DNA from: Paludibacterium yongneupense DSM 18731
Lineage (GTDB): Bacteria; Pseudomonadota; Gammaproteobacteria; Burkholderiales; Chromobacteriaceae
Length of the DNA stretch: 64,000 nt
Direction: 5' to 3'
Assembly: GCF_000422925.1 (NCBI RefSeq)
Contig: NZ_AUGZ01000029.1
Span: 1-64,000, forward strand
The notes beneath the pieces were generated by a model. The model was given only the letters and a program-made list of their open reading frames with translations, searched no databases and had not been told where the DNA came from. The position numbers were made by a program, and so were the translations under genes. Shown here piece by piece: positions 35,748 through 44,163 of the stretch (the first letter of the stretch is position 1; every line of letters begins with the position of its first letter).

Positions 35748-36398
35748 ATGACTCTTGACCTGTTTTCCGATCCGGATGGCTGCGTGGAGCGGCTGTCCCT
35801 CGGACCCGGCGCCAGCGTATTGCGCGGCCGGGCCCTGCCCCACGCCGATGCCCTGTTCGCCGAAGTCTGCGCACTTGAACGGCATTCGCCATTTCGCCGG
35901 ATGACCACCGCCGGCGGCCACACCATGTCGATGGCGTCGACCAACTGCGGCAGCCTCGGCTGGATCAGCGACCGCAACGGCTACCACTATGGCGCCATCG
36001 ACCCCGAGACCCGGGCGCCATGGCCGCCGATGCCCGCCCTGTTTGCGCACCTCGCACGGGATACGGCCCTGGAGGCTGGCTTTCCGGAGTTCGAGCCCGA
36101 CGCCTGCCTGATCAACCGCTACCTTCCCGGAGCAAAGCTGTCGCTGCATCAGGACCGGGACGAGCGCGACTTCGGCGCCCCCATTGTCACGGTGTCGCTG
36201 GGCATGGACGCCGTTTTTCTGTTCGGAGGGCATGTGCGCGCAGACAAAACGGTGCGCGTACCGCTCCGGCATGGCGATGTCGTCGTGTGGGGAGGTGAAG
36301 ACCGTTTGCGCTACCATGGGGTCATGGCCGTACCGGATCATCCGCATCCCCTGCTCGGTCGGCAGCGGATCAGCCTGACCTTCCGCAAGGCCGGGTAA
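35748..36398 (+). CDS. alkB: DNA oxidative demethylase AlkB
   Basis: A 216-residue Fe(II)/2-oxoglutarate dioxygenase that repairs 1-methyladenine and 3-methylcytosine. Iron ligands are visible as His and Asp in LHQDRDE and the distal His in RLRYHG; the 2-oxoglutarate arginine lies in RISLTFRKAG. The family phrases PFRRMTTAGGHTMSMASTNCG and EPDACLINRYLPGAKLSLHQD match E. coli AlkB closely. The ATG at 35748 (MTLDLFSD) aligns with the E. coli start; an ATG 12 bases earlier is possible. It lies ahead of ada on the same strand, the classic adaptive-response pair in reverse order. Confidence 0.95.
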   Translation: MTLDLFSDPDGCVERLSLGPGASVLRGRALPHADALFAEVCALERHSPFRRMTTAGGHTMSMASTNCGSLGWISDRNGYHYGAIDPETRAPWPPMPALFAHLARDTALEAGFPEFEPDACLINRYLPGAKLSLHQDRDERDFGAPIVTVSLGMDAVFLFGGHVRADKTVRVPLRHGDVVVWGGEDRLRYHGVMAVPDHPHPLLGRQRISLTFRKAG

Positions 36399-36496
36399 AA
36401 AGAGCGAAGGGCGCGAATTCAAACGCAAGATGCGAGGTTCGCGTCCGTCAGGAACGGCCTAGTGTGCTAGCGTTAAGTCATCGTGTGGAGCCCATC

Positions 36497-37615
36497 ATGA
36501 TCAACCCGGACATTGATGCCAGTGACGACGCGCGCTGGGAAATCGTACTACGCCGCGACCCGGCCGCCGATGAGCAGTTTGTCTACGCGGTCAAGACAAC
36601 CGGCGTCTACGCGCGCCCGAGTTCGTCGGCGCGCTTGCCCAAACGCGAGAACGTCGAGTTTTTCGATAACGCGCATGCGGCAGAAGCCGCCGGCTATCGC
36701 CCGAGCGGACGGCATGGCGCGGACCGCAGCATGACCGCCGCGCGCCGCGCCGAGCTGGTCGCCGTGGCCTGCCGCCTGATAGAAGACGCAGAGACACCGC
36801 CCAGCCTGGCGGAAATGGCCGCCGCCGCCGGCATCAGTCCTTTCCATTTTCATCGCGTATTCAAGGCTGAAGTCGGCTTGACGCCCAAAGCCTATGCCGA
36901 TGCCAACCGCTCGCGCCGCCTGCGCGCGGAGCTGCCCCGCTCCGCCACCATCACCCGTGCCCTCTACGATGCCGGCTTCAATTCCAACAGCCGTTTTTAC
37001 CAGGCATCGACGCGTATGCTGGGAATGCGCCCGGGCGACTTCCGTCGCGGAGGACAGCAAGCCACGATCCGCTTCGCCGTCGGACAGTGCTCGCTGGGTG
37101 CCATTCTGGTCGCACAAAGCCAGCGCGGCATTTGCGCGATTTCGCTCGGCGACGACCCGGATGCCTTGCTGCGCGATCTGCAGGATCAATTCCCCAGAGC
37201 CGATCTCATCGGGGGCGACGCCGATTTCGAACGTCTGGTCGCCGAAGTCGTGGGTTTCGTCGAAGCACCGGCGCTCGGCCTGAAGCTGCCGCTCGATGTG
37301 CGCGGCACCGCGTTCCAGCAACGCGTGTGGCAGGCGCTGTGCGATATTCCGCCGGGCACGACCGTCAGCTATACCGATATCGCCACCCGCATCGGCTCGC
37401 CGCAGTCGGTGCGGGCCGTCGCCCGCGCCTGCGCAGCCAATCGCATCGCCGTGGCGATTCCCTGCCACCGCGTCGTCAGACGCAATGGCGGCATCAGCGG
37501 TTACCGCTGGGGCGTCGAGCGCAAGCGCGAACTGCTGCAGCGCGAAGAAAAAGAGGGAAGTCATGACAACGGAACGCTCCCGGGCCGGGGCCGGCAAGGG
37601 GACGATTCCGCCTGA
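36497..37615 (+). CDS. ada: Ada-type O6-methylguanine-DNA methyltransferase/AraC regulator with inactive N-terminal domain
   Basis: A 372-residue protein with the full Ada plan: N-terminal methylphosphotriester domain (1-80), AraC helix-turn-helix (85-185) and C-terminal methyltransferase domain (205-355). The C-terminal acceptor is intact, Cys323 in IPCHRVV. The N-terminal domain has lost all four zinc-binding cysteines: the E. coli residues Cys38, Cys42, Cys69 and Cys72 correspond to Ala39, Ser43, Ser70 and His73, although the surrounding wording (FVYAVKTTGVY, RENVEFF) is conserved. So the zinc site and the self-methylation switch should be lost, while guanine repair should remain. The ATG at 36497 follows GGAG. 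About 20 extra residues extend the C-terminus. Confidence 0.92.
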   Translation: MINPDIDASDDARWEIVLRRDPAADEQFVYAVKTTGVYARPSSSARLPKRENVEFFDNAHAAEAAGYRPSGRHGADRSMTAARRAELVAVACRLIEDAETPPSLAEMAAAAGISPFHFHRVFKAEVGLTPKAYADANRSRRLRAELPRSATITRALYDAGFNSNSRFYQASTRMLGMRPGDFRRGGQQATIRFAVGQCSLGAILVAQSQRGICAISLGDDPDALLRDLQDQFPRADLIGGDADFERLVAEVVGFVEAPALGLKLPLDVRGTAFQQRVWQALCDIPPGTTVSYTDIATRIGSPQSVRAVARACAANRIAVAIPCHRVVRRNGGISGYRWGVERKRELLQREEKEGSHDNGTLPGRGRQGDDSA

Positions 37616-37618
37616 GGC

Positions 37619-38020
37619 TTACGTGTTGCGCATGAAATCGGCGGTCTGGTACAAAGCGGCCAGCAGTTTGTCCTTCACCTCGTCTTCCACCACCAGTTCG
37701 CCCACCGCCGTGCGCATGCAGGCCATCCACTGGTCGCGCGCCGCCTCGTCGATGGCGAACGGCAGATGGCGCATGCGCAGCCGCGGATGACCGAAGGCTT
37801 CGATATACAAGGACGGCCCGCCCAGCCAGCCGGACAGAAACATGAACAACTTCTGGCGCGAGCCGGCCAGATCGGCCGGATGCATGGCCCGCAGCGGCGC
37901 TGCCGCAGGTTCGCTATCCATGATGTCGTAGAAGCGATTGCACAACCAGCGCACCACCCCTTCGCCCCCAAGCAACTGATACGGCGTCATTTCGTCTACA
38001 GCGCTCAACGCATCCTCCAT
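37619..38020 (-). CDS. Group II truncated haemoglobin
   Basis: A 133-residue haem protein of the trHb2 (GlbO/Ctb) class. The family wording is nearly complete: TPYQLLGGEGVVRWLCNRFYDIMD, AMHPADLAGSRQKLFMFLSGWLGGP, then proximal His in GHPRLRMRHLPF and the class II tryptophan in RDQWMACM. Such proteins handle oxygen, NO or sulfide-related chemistry; the exact role is unknown. Convergent with ada, with stops 3 bases apart. The start at 38020 has a weak ribosome site, and ATG 37990 is an alternative that would still keep the globin core. Confidence 0.92.
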   Translation of the reverse strand: MEDALSAVDEMTPYQLLGGEGVVRWLCNRFYDIMDSEPAAAPLRAMHPADLAGSRQKLFMFLSGWLGGPSLYIEAFGHPRLRMRHLPFAIDEAARDQWMACMRTAVGELVVEDEVKDKLLAALYQTADFMRNT

Positions 38021-38064
38021 CGTGTGATCGATCGGCTCCCGGCACCCGCCCAGCTGGCAGCGGA

Positions 38065-38478
38065 TTACCAGAGGCGGTATTTATCGTCTTCCCCTTCGAA
38101 CAATTCTTCGCCGCCGGCCTGATAGGCGCGCAGCAGACACTCGCGCGCAGCCCGGACATCGCCCTGCTCGAAAAATACCTGTCCCAGCCGCAGATCGACA
38201 TAGGGGTTGCCCAGCCCCCCCGGGCAGGTTTGCGCGAACTCCAGCGCCAGCTCCGCCTCAGGAAAACGGCCGGCGAAGAAGTGCGCATCGGCGATGGCGA
38301 TCTGTATCCAGGTCGCCGCTTCCCAGGCGCGCTGCGGATCGGGCAGCAAATTCCAGGCACTCGCGTACTCGGCCAGCGCCGGCTCGTATTCGCCGGCTTC
38401 CGTATGGCGGTCGCCCTGTTCGCAATGCTGCTCGATGGCCTGATACACCTTGGCATCCAGTTTGATATCCGACGACAT
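38065..38478 (-). CDS. Tetratricopeptide-repeat protein
   Basis: A 137-residue soluble all-helical protein with TPR signature spacing: EAGEYEPALAEYASAWNLLPD, FFAGRFPEAELALEFAQT and FFEQGDVRAARECLLRAYQ. Repeats of this kind bind partner proteins. The ATG at 38478 (MSSDIKLDAKVYQ) is the best supported start; one at 38496 would add six residues. The gene is 44 bases upstream of the haemoglobin gene and probably co-transcribed with it. Confidence 0.75.
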   Translation of the reverse strand: MSSDIKLDAKVYQAIEQHCEQGDRHTEAGEYEPALAEYASAWNLLPDPQRAWEAATWIQIAIADAHFFAGRFPEAELALEFAQTCPGGLGNPYVDLRLGQVFFEQGDVRAARECLLRAYQAGGEELFEGEDDKYRLW

Positions 38479-38529
38479 AGAGGCTTCTCTTTCCATCAAG
38501 TTCGATTCGAACGCGACATCATACACATC

Positions 38530-38556
38530 GCACGGGCGGAAAACCTCCGCCCGTGC
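38530..38556 (-). terminator. Hairpin downstream of the racemase gene
   Basis: A perfect 11-bp stem GCACGGGCGGA/TCCGCCCGTGC with loop AAACC. On the minus strand it lies 40 bases after the racemase stop and before the TPR gene. No T-tract follows. Confidence 0.55.
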
Positions 38557-38595
38557 ATAAGCACAGCATAGACGGCGCCGGGAAAGAACGGCGAA

Positions 38596-39315
38596 TCAGG
38601 AGCAGGCACCGATATAGGGCTTGGGCAGGGGTGGCGCATAGTCGCCCGTTTTACTGGTCGACCACCCGGCCCGCACCAGCCCCTCGGCAGTCGCCACGGC
38701 GGCAGCGACGCCATCGATGACCGGAACGCCCAACTCGTCTTGCAGACGCAGGCACAGATCGGCCATCCCGGCGCACCCGAGCACGATGGCCGCGCAGCCG
38801 TCTTCAGCCATCGCCCGCCGGCACTCGGCCAGAATCGTCCGGTAAGCATTGCTGCGCGGATCTTCCAGTTCCAGCACGGCCAGCGCCGACGCCCGCACTT
38901 TTCGGCAATGATTGCGTACACCGTATTTATCCACAAGATGCTCGGCGATGACAACCGTTCGCTGCAATGTAGTGACAACGGAAAATCCGGTCGCCAGATA
39001 ACAGGCCGTCCGCATCGCGGCCTCCGCGACCCCGATGACCGGACCGGTGGCGATTTCCCGGGCCGCATCCAGCCCGGGATCGCCGAAGCAGGCGATCACA
39101 TAGGCGTCAACGCCCTCGGCTTCGCCCTTGCGCACTTCTTCCAGCAGACCGATGCAAGCCATCGCCTCGTCGTAGTGCCCCTCGATGGAAGCCGGCCCAT
39201 GCGCGGGGCTGACGGCGACGATCTCGACCCCGCTCGACGCGACGGCCCTGGCGGCCGCGCCTATGGTATGGGTCATGGACCAAGTCGTATTGGGGTTGAT
39301 CACTTTGATCTTCAT
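38596..39315 (-). CDS. Hydantoin/Asp-Glu-type racemase
   Basis: A 239-residue cofactor-independent racemase of the HyuE/allantoin-racemase group: start MKIKVINPNTTWSMT, first catalytic Cys in IACFGDPGLDAAREI and second Cys in IVLGCAGMADL. These enzymes interconvert the stereoisomers of 5-substituted hydantoins or allantoin. ATG 39315 has AGGAG 10 bases upstream. It is divergent from a branched-chain-type ABC transporter, which suggests the pair imports and processes an amide-ring compound; no hydantoinase or amidase gene is in the window, so the substrate is open. Confidence 0.85.
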   Translation of the reverse strand: MKIKVINPNTTWSMTHTIGAAARAVASSGVEIVAVSPAHGPASIEGHYDEAMACIGLLEEVRKGEAEGVDAYVIACFGDPGLDAAREIATGPVIGVAEAAMRTACYLATGFSVVTTLQRTVVIAEHLVDKYGVRNHCRKVRASALAVLELEDPRSNAYRTILAECRRAMAEDGCAAIVLGCAGMADLCLRLQDELGVPVIDGVAAAVATAEGLVRAGWSTSKTGDYAPPLPKPYIGACS

Positions 39316-39379
39316 GCTGAGCCGCTCCTGCGAATGCATCATAACGGTGCGATATGCACATGTATGTAATCAGTTGCAC

Positions 39380-39415
39380 TTATTGAATTCAATAAATAAA
39401 CAGATTGTCTACAAT
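39380..39415. promoter_or_regulatory. Two palindromes in the racemase/ABC-transporter promoter region
   Basis: A 16-base perfect palindrome TTATTGAATTCAATAA lies at 39380-39395, followed by ATTGT-CT-ACAAT at 39404-39415, which has the size and arm pattern of GntR/FCD (VanR-FadR) operators. Both lie in the gap between the racemase and transporter genes. The operon's last gene encodes an FCD regulator, the natural candidate to bind here. Confidence 0.5.
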
Positions 39416-39550
39416 TTTCCATACGAATGGATACTAACTCAACAAAAACATGTCTTCAATCCTGGCACGAAACGTGCATGCAACAGTAGCGGGTCTCCTT
39501 GATAAGCCCATGCGTCCGCAACCACTTTTGGAAATGGAAAGGAACGTTCG

Positions 39551-40741
39551 ATGCAGAAGAGAAGCATGATTCGCGCGGCGGTACTGGCTGCCGTCGCTCC
39601 CTGGTTCCTGCTGGGCAGCGCCCATGCGGAAAAAATCCTGAAAATCGGCGTCAACGGCGTGATGTCGGGCGAGGCGGCATCCTGGGGGCTGGTCAACAAA
39701 TACTGTGCCGAAACCACGGCGGATATGTATAACGCCAAGGGTGGCGTCGATATCGGCGGTCAGAAGTACAAAATCGAAGTCGTTGCCCTGGATGATAAAA
39801 ACGACCCCAAGGTCTCGGTGACCAATGCGGAAAAACTGACCAGCCAGGGCATCAAGTACATCATAGGACCGAATATCGACACGACGGCTCTGGCGGTCAA
39901 GCCCGTGGTCGAGCGCGCCCATGCGCTGAACTTCCCCTACGCCTTTGCCAAGGAATTGTACAAGGCACCCGCCAATGCCTCGGTACTGGGCATGGTGGCC
40001 AGCTATCAAGTCGGCCCCATCATTTATGAATACCTGAAGAACAAAAAGGGCGTGAAGTCGATCGCCTTCCTCGCGCGCAACGAGTCGGATGCAAAGAACC
40101 AGCAGGCGGAGGGTGTCGCAGCGGCCAGGAAGCTCGGGCTGAAGGTCGTTGCGGATTCCGATAGCTACGAACCGGGCACCAAGGACTTCATGCCGGTCAT
40201 GACCAAAATCATCAGGGACAAACCCGACCACATCGTGCTGTCGGGCGTCGCACCGGCCGATGCGCCCCTGCTGAACAAGGCCGCACGCGACCTGGGCTTC
40301 AAGGGCAGCATCTCGACCGAGACCGGCCAGGATTCCAAGATCCTCGCCCAGGTCGCCGGCGACAAGGCCAGGGGCTTCATCAGCGTCGGCGGCGCCTCCA
40401 CCCCGGAGATCCAGTCCGACTATATGAAGGCCTTCATCGCGGCTTACAAGAAGCGCGTCGGCGAGTGGAACGATGAGGCAGGCACCAAAGTGTACGCGCT
40501 CGAGTTGATCCTGGCCGTCCTCAAGCAGAATCCGGCCGCCGTGAATAATACCGAGGCCTTCAAGAAGACGATGGCGACCTTCTCCATGAGCAACCCCTTC
40601 GTGAAGGGGGGCAAGACCCGGCTGGAATTCACGGGCAAAGCCGATTTCGGTCGCCGCAGCCAGGTCGGCGTCCCGCTGGTGGTGAACGAATTCACCGGCA
40701 AGGACTTCAAGACCCTGTTCGTCGGCACCATAAAGAACTGA
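39551..40741 (+). CDS. ABC transporter substrate-binding protein, branched-chain amino-acid type
   Basis: A 396-residue periplasmic binding protein with signal peptide (MQKRSMIRAAVLAAVAPWFLLGSAHA, cleavage after AHA). The mature part is a Leu/Ile/Val-BP type (Peripla_BP_6) two-lobed protein: LKIGVNGVMSGEAASWG, NAKGGVDIGGQKYKIEVVALDDKNDP and the hinge phrases YIIGPNIDTTALAV. It is the first gene of a complete HAAT operon. AAGGAA precedes the ATG. The substrate could be an amino acid, urea-like or hydantoin-like compound. Confidence 0.92.
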   Translation: MQKRSMIRAAVLAAVAPWFLLGSAHAEKILKIGVNGVMSGEAASWGLVNKYCAETTADMYNAKGGVDIGGQKYKIEVVALDDKNDPKVSVTNAEKLTSQGIKYIIGPNIDTTALAVKPVVERAHALNFPYAFAKELYKAPANASVLGMVASYQVGPIIYEYLKNKKGVKSIAFLARNESDAKNQQAEGVAAARKLGLKVVADSDSYEPGTKDFMPVMTKIIRDKPDHIVLSGVAPADAPLLNKAARDLGFKGSISTETGQDSKILAQVAGDKARGFISVGGASTPEIQSDYMKAFIAAYKKRVGEWNDEAGTKVYALELILAVLKQNPAAVNNTEAFKKTMATFSMSNPFVKGGKTRLEFTGKADFGRRSQVGVPLVVNEFTGKDFKTLFVGTIKN

Positions 40742-40804
40742 GCCGCACCGGCCCCGCCGCCACCCGGGCGGGCGCCTTTCACACCTCTATCAGGGGAGTT
40801 TTCT

Positions 40805-41680
40805 ATGCTGCAGGTGCTGATCAACGGCATCGTGCTGGGATCCGTCTACGCCCTCATCGCGCTCGGGCTGACGATGGTATTCAGCATCATGCGGGTCGTG
40901 AATTTCGCCCATGGCCAGATGTATATGCTGGGGGCCTTCGTTGTCTATTACCTCTACGGCCAGTTTCAACTACCGTTCTGGCTGGCGCTGCCTCTGGCCG
41001 GGCTGGCGCTGGCCGTCGTCGGCGTGCTGTTCAACCGCCTGTTTTTCCAGCCCGTGCTCGCCAGTGCCAAACGCGAGGAAAACTCCATGCTGATGGCGGT
41101 AGGCACCGCCCTGCTGCTGGAAAATCTCGCCTTGACGCTGTTTGGCGAAAAACAGCGCGGTGTGCCGCCGGTGGTGGACGGCTCTTTCATCTTCGGCGAC
41201 ATCAGCGAAGGTGGAGCCATTCTGACCTACCCCAACGCCATGGTCGCCGCGCTGTCCGTCACCGCCATCGCGGCACTGTTGCTATTCGTACAATACACCC
41301 GCCCCGGCCGCGCTTTGCGCGCCGTGGCCCAAGACAAGGAAGCGGCCCGCCTGCAAGGAGTCGACGTCAAGAGCATCACCACGCTGGGCTTTGCCATCGG
41401 AGCGGCGCTGGCCGGCCTGGCCGGCGGATTGCTAGTCACGATCTACGGCGTGAACTCGGGCATCGGCTCCAATATTTCGACCAAGGCTTTCATCATGATC
41501 ATGATAGGCGGCGCCGGCGTGACGTCGGGCGCCATCGTGGGCGGCGTACTCCTCGGGTTTGCCGAGGCCATTGGCTATGACCTGCTGCCGGGCAGTCTGA
41601 CCTACCTGCTGATCTTCGTCGCCATGATTGTTTTCCTGGTCTTCAAGCCCAACGGGTTGTTCGGAAAGCCCTGGGGCTAA
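40805..41680 (+). CDS. Branched-chain-type ABC transporter permease (LivH)
   Basis: A 291-residue inner-membrane permease, about eight helices, opening MLQVLINGIVLGSVYALIALGLTMVFSIMRVVNFAHGQMYMLGA, the LivH hallmark. GGGGAG precedes the ATG. The 63-base gap after the binding-protein gene is GC-rich with a weak hairpin (CCCGCC/GGCGGG), which often lowers downstream expression relative to the binding protein. Confidence 0.93.
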   Translation: MLQVLINGIVLGSVYALIALGLTMVFSIMRVVNFAHGQMYMLGAFVVYYLYGQFQLPFWLALPLAGLALAVVGVLFNRLFFQPVLASAKREENSMLMAVGTALLLENLALTLFGEKQRGVPPVVDGSFIFGDISEGGAILTYPNAMVAALSVTAIAALLLFVQYTRPGRALRAVAQDKEAARLQGVDVKSITTLGFAIGAALAGLAGGLLVTIYGVNSGIGSNISTKAFIMIMIGGAGVTSGAIVGGVLLGFAEAIGYDLLPGSLTYLLIFVAMIVFLVFKPNGLFGKPWG

Positions 41681-41698
41681 TACGCGGAGAGCGACACA

Positions 41699-42628
41699 GT
41701 GAATCCATCCAAAACCCGAGACTTCAGAGTGGCAATGACCATCCTGGCCGTATTGCTGCTGCTGCCCGCCGTGCTCGGCGACTCGCGCTACCTGTTTTCC
41801 GTGCTGATGAACTGCATGGGACTGTCGCTGATCGCGCTTGGCGTATGGCTCACCTTTACCATCGGCCGTACCAATATCTGTCAGGCCGGCTTCGCCCTGA
41901 TAGGCGGTTACGCGACTGCTATTTTTCTCGCGCACTACCATATGAATTTCTGGCTCGCCCTACCCCTGTCCGCCCTGGTAGCGGCAAGCGCAGGGGCGGT
42001 AATCGGCAGCTTCATTCTCAAGCTGCGCGGCATTTACTTCTCCATGCTCACGATCTCCCTGACCGAGGCCATCAGGCTCGCCTTTCTCAACGGCGGCGAT
42101 TTCACGCAGGGTTCCAGAGGCATCACCGATCTGCCGCAACCGTTCGGCGACTCGGTCTTCGGCCTCTACTATCTGGCGCTGGCCCTGCTCGGTTTCGGCT
42201 TGCTGCTGACCTGGCGCATCCATTACTCGCGCGTCGGACGGATTTTCCGCGCGATGCGGCTCAATGAAGATCTGGCGGAGAGTTTCGGCACCCATGTCTG
42301 GCGTTATCGCGTGATCGCGTTCTCGGTAGCGTGCGGTCTGGGAGGACTCGGCGGCAGTTACTTCGCCGTTTTCACTCAGAGCATCTATCCGCAAAGTTTC
42401 TCGGTTGAGCACAGCATCTATTACATGTTGTTCTGCTTTCTCGGCGGCCTCGAGTTCGTCAGCGGCGGCATTGTGGGCGCTTTTGTCCTCACCATCCTGT
42501 TCGAACTGCTCAGCCAGTTCCAGCAGTACCAGACCCTGATCTATGGCGGCCTGATGATCGCCGTGATCCTGCTGCTGCCCAACGGCCTGATGGCCATGAC
42601 GCTGCGCCGCAAGGAGGTCCGGGCATGA
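41699..42628 (+). CDS. Branched-chain-type ABC transporter permease (LivM)
   Basis: A 309-residue permease partner of the LivH-type protein, starting at GTG 41699 (GGAGAG upstream). LivM hallmarks: FTIGRTNICQAGFALIGGYATA, LRGIYFSMLTISLTEAIRL and RVGRIFRAMRLNEDLAESFG. Ends in an ATGA overlap with the first ATPase gene. An ATG at 41735 is a weaker alternative start. Confidence 0.92.
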   Translation: MNPSKTRDFRVAMTILAVLLLLPAVLGDSRYLFSVLMNCMGLSLIALGVWLTFTIGRTNICQAGFALIGGYATAIFLAHYHMNFWLALPLSALVAASAGAVIGSFILKLRGIYFSMLTISLTEAIRLAFLNGGDFTQGSRGITDLPQPFGDSVFGLYYLALALLGFGLLLTWRIHYSRVGRIFRAMRLNEDLAESFGTHVWRYRVIAFSVACGLGGLGGSYFAVFTQSIYPQSFSVEHSIYYMLFCFLGGLEFVSGGIVGAFVLTILFELLSQFQQYQTLIYGGLMIAVILLLPNGLMAMTLRRKEVRA

Positions 42629-43413
42629 GCGCACCGATTCTGGAAGCACGCCACGTCACCAAACGCTTCGGCGGTCTGATGGCAAATGAAGATATCAACC
42701 TGACGCTGACGGCGCCCGTGGGGCAGGTGGTATCGGTCATCGGCCCGAACGGCGCCGGGAAAAGCACATTATTCAAGATGCTGGCCGGTTACCTCAAACC
42801 CAGCAGCGGACAGATCCTGCTGCACGGGCAAACGATCACCGGCATGTCGCCGCACCGCATCGCCCGCCTGGGACTGGTGCGCACCTTTCAGGAGACCACG
42901 GTTTTCCCCGATCTGACGGCGATGGAACATGTCTCGCTCGCACACCAACTCCACCGCGAAGCGCACGACCTCGAAGTCATCTTCGGTCTGCCACGGGCAC
43001 GGGGCGATGAGATCCGCCTGAGCGAAAGCGCGCGCGAGATTCTGGAGCTGATGGAACTGGGCGCGGTCGCCGACACCGAAGCACGGCACTTGCCGCAAGG
43101 GCTGCTGCGCCTGCTCGGCATGGCCATGGGGCTGGCCGCACGTCCACAGGTCTTGCTGCTGGACGAACCCTACGCCGGTCTGAACCCGGACGAAACCACC
43201 CGGGCGGTGAACATCACACGCAAGGTGGCGGCATCGGGCGTTTCCATCTTGCTGGTCGAGCATGATATGAAAGCGGTGATGGCCATTTCCGACCGTATCC
43301 ATGTTCTCTACTTCGGCAAAAAAATAGCGGAAGGAACGCCGGAGGAAATCCGTCTCGACCCGGCTGTGATCGAAGCCTATCTGGGCAAGGAAGACGAGGA
43401 GCTAGGGCTGTGA
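42625..43413 (+). CDS. Branched-chain-type ABC transporter ATPase (LivG)
   Basis: A 262-residue ATPase. Walker A GPNGAGKST, the LivG-typical RIARLGLVRTFQE and Walker B VLLLDEPYAGLNP are visible; the signature motif is unusual, reading LPQGLLRLLGMAMGLA where the family has LSxGxQRxLEIARAL. The Q-loop and H-loop (LVEHDMKAVMAISDRIHVL) are present. Start overlaps livM, stop overlaps the livF GTG. Confidence 0.92.
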   Translation: MSAPILEARHVTKRFGGLMANEDINLTLTAPVGQVVSVIGPNGAGKSTLFKMLAGYLKPSSGQILLHGQTITGMSPHRIARLGLVRTFQETTVFPDLTAMEHVSLAHQLHREAHDLEVIFGLPRARGDEIRLSESAREILELMELGAVADTEARHLPQGLLRLLGMAMGLAARPQVLLLDEPYAGLNPDETTRAVNITRKVAASGVSILLVEHDMKAVMAISDRIHVLYFGKKIAEGTPEEIRLDPAVIEAYLGKEDEELGL

Positions 43414-44144
43414 GCGCGATCCCCCATCTGGAACTCTGTGCCGTATCGCTGTGCTACGACGAAGTCCGCGCATTGCAGAACGTGAATATCAAGGTGCCGA
43501 CCGGCGACATCGTGGCGCTGATCGGAGCCAACGGAGCCGGCAAATCGTCGGCCTTGCGTGCGATCACCGGGCTGCGCCGGGTGGCGGCAGGCGAAGTCCG
43601 CCTCGACGGCCACATCATCAACTCGCCATCGGCGCAGGAGCAGACGCATGCGCTCGTCAGGCAGGGCGTGGTCATGGTGCCGGAGGGAAGGCATGTCTTT
43701 CCCCATATGAGCATCAAGGACAATCTGTTGATGGGCGCCTACACCCGGCGCGACCCGGCCCGGATTGCCTCCGATCTCGAATCCGTTTGCGAGCGCTTTC
43801 CGCGGCTGAGGGAACGCTTTCACCAGCATGGATCGAGCCTGTCCGGGGGAGAACAGCAAATGGTCGCGATCGGACGCGCGCTGATGGCCCGCCCCCGTCT
43901 GCTGCTGCTGGACGAACCCTCGCTAGGCATCGCGCCGCAGGTGGTCCGCCAAATCGCGCAAAGTCTGGTGGAAATCAACCGCAAGGACGGCATAACGATA
44001 GTCCTGGTCGAGCAAAACAGCCGCATGGCAATGTCGCTCTCCAGTTATACTTACGTGCTCGAAACCGGCAACGTTGCGCTGGAAGGACCATCCAGGGAAT
44101 TGATGAACAACGACCACATCAAGCGTTTATACCTTGGCGGATAA
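43410..44144 (+). CDS. Branched-chain-type ABC transporter ATPase (LivF)
   Basis: A 244-residue ATPase beginning at GTG 43410 in a GTGA overlap with LivG. It has Walker A GANGAGKSS, signature SLSGGEQQMVAIGRALM, Walker B LLLLDEPSLGIAP and the LivF C-terminal SSYTYVLETGNVALEG. Together with the preceding genes this gives a complete transporter. Confidence 0.93.
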   Translation: MSAIPHLELCAVSLCYDEVRALQNVNIKVPTGDIVALIGANGAGKSSALRAITGLRRVAAGEVRLDGHIINSPSAQEQTHALVRQGVVMVPEGRHVFPHMSIKDNLLMGAYTRRDPARIASDLESVCERFPRLRERFHQHGSSLSGGEQQMVAIGRALMARPRLLLLDEPSLGIAPQVVRQIAQSLVEINRKDGITIVLVEQNSRMAMSLSSYTYVLETGNVALEGPSRELMNNDHIKRLYLGG

Positions 44145-44163
44145 AAATCTCGGCAGCCACCCC

